A stretch of 64,000 nt of DNA, from NCBI RefSeq assembly GCF_017114985.1, contig NZ_JABXKP010000060.1, positions 1 to 64,000 of the forward strand, written 5' to 3'. A model generated the notes under the pieces. That model saw only the letters and a program-made list of their open reading frames with translations. It ran no database searches and was not told the origin of the DNA. Of this stretch, positions 63,724 to 64,000 are shown one piece after another (position 1 is the first letter of the stretch; the number at the start of each line of letters is the position of its first letter). The DNA is from Nostoc sp. JL33 (GTDB lineage: Bacteria; Cyanobacteriota; Cyanobacteriia; Cyanobacteriales; Nostocaceae). The position numbers were made by a program, and so were the translations under genes.

Positions 63724-64000
63724 ATGGCAAAAATTTTCCCAGTTCATCCGGATAATCCTCAAATTCGCCGAATAGAGGAAATAAAGTCGGCGCTCTTTAG
63801 TGGCGCAGTTATGCTTTACCCTACTGATACAGTCTATGCGATCGGTTGTGATTTGAATGCCAAGTCGGCGGTAGAACGAGTGCGGCAAATTAAACAGCTA
63901 GCAAATGATAAACCACTGACATTTTTATGTCCCTCGCTTTCAAATGTGGCAACTTATGCCTTCGTAAGTGACACAGCCTATCGGATTATGAAACGCCTGA
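63724..64000 (+). CDS. Sua5/YrdC-type L-threonylcarbamoyladenylate synthase, 3' end outside the window
   Basis: The ATG at 63724 begins MAKIFPVHPDNPQIRRIEEI, followed by LFSGAVMLYPTDTVYAIGCDL, KSAVERVRQIKQLANDKPLTFLCPSLSN and VSDTAYRIMKRL at the window edge. The YPTDT-YA-GCD and IKQ...KPLT motifs are those of YrdC domains, which make threonylcarbamoyl-AMP for tRNA t6A37 synthesis. The start sits 6 bases after a CCCCACT repeat and has no clear ribosome site. Only 92 residues are visible. Confidence 0.9.
   Translation, partial: MAKIFPVHPDNPQIRRIEEIKSALFSGAVMLYPTDTVYAIGCDLNAKSAVERVRQIKQLANDKPLTFLCPSLSNVATYAFVSDTAYRIMKRL

Overview
The window is chromosomal DNA of a filamentous, very probably heterocyst-forming cyanobacterium (Nostoc/Anabaena type). 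The evidence is psaC, petM and a Ycf39-type photosystem II assembly factor, very frequent HIP1 octamers (GCGATCGC), AATGCCC heptamer tandem repeats, large multi-sensor kinases, and a very high load of small dispersed repeats. No rRNA, tRNA or CRISPR array was seen.

Layout. 1-11 kb: 3' part of a TonB-like protein, an 1891-residue multi-sensor hybrid histidine kinase, a small heat-shock protein, a Rieske protein and a VWA-domain protein. 11.4-14.6 kb: a coupled two-gene unit of unknown function, an IS630 remnant and 1.8 kb of MITE-rich DNA. 14.6-22.3 kb: class V aminotransferase, DUF2949, DUF192 lipoprotein, NblR-like regulator, NAD kinase, Ycf39, PetM (too short for usual ORF calling) and PdxA. 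22.3-27.8 kb is accessory: a toxin-antitoxin pair, an integrated rolling-circle replicon, a response regulator, a decayed STAND/NACHT-type gene, and a rhodanese without its catalytic cysteine but with an 11-residue repeat tail. 28-40 kb: RNase D, two CAP-domain proteins, methyltransferase, TrpB, SUI1, a YqaE/Pmp3 mini-protein, beta-carbonic anhydrase, TrpC and LpdA, separated by several MITE families. 40.7-49.6 kb: TpsB transporter, FHA-PAS-GAF-GGDEF-EAL protein, HDAC-like deacetylase, TerB-like protein and MurF. 49.9-52.8 kb is a decayed defence area: fragments of cas8a-like and cas6 genes next to an intact AIPR (abortive-infection) gene. 53-64 kb: GlmS, PsaC, small orphan proteins, a ParD/ParE pair broken by a MITE, NnrE/NnrD, a complete RAYT transposase unit between inverted REP repeats, LarC and the start of a Sua5/YrdC gene.

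The strongest theme is repeat mobility. At least five families of non-autonomous elements recur (called A-E below). Copies of a short palindromic repeat lie in frame inside coding sequences: the TonB-like protein, the large kinase (twice) and the plasmid-type Rep (twice, in opposite orientations). One 93-bp MITE interrupts an antitoxin gene with a recognisable 3-bp target duplication, and removing it restores a perfect ParD-like reading frame. Adjacent metabolic genes do not form obvious long operons; most are monocistronic, as is common in Nostoc.
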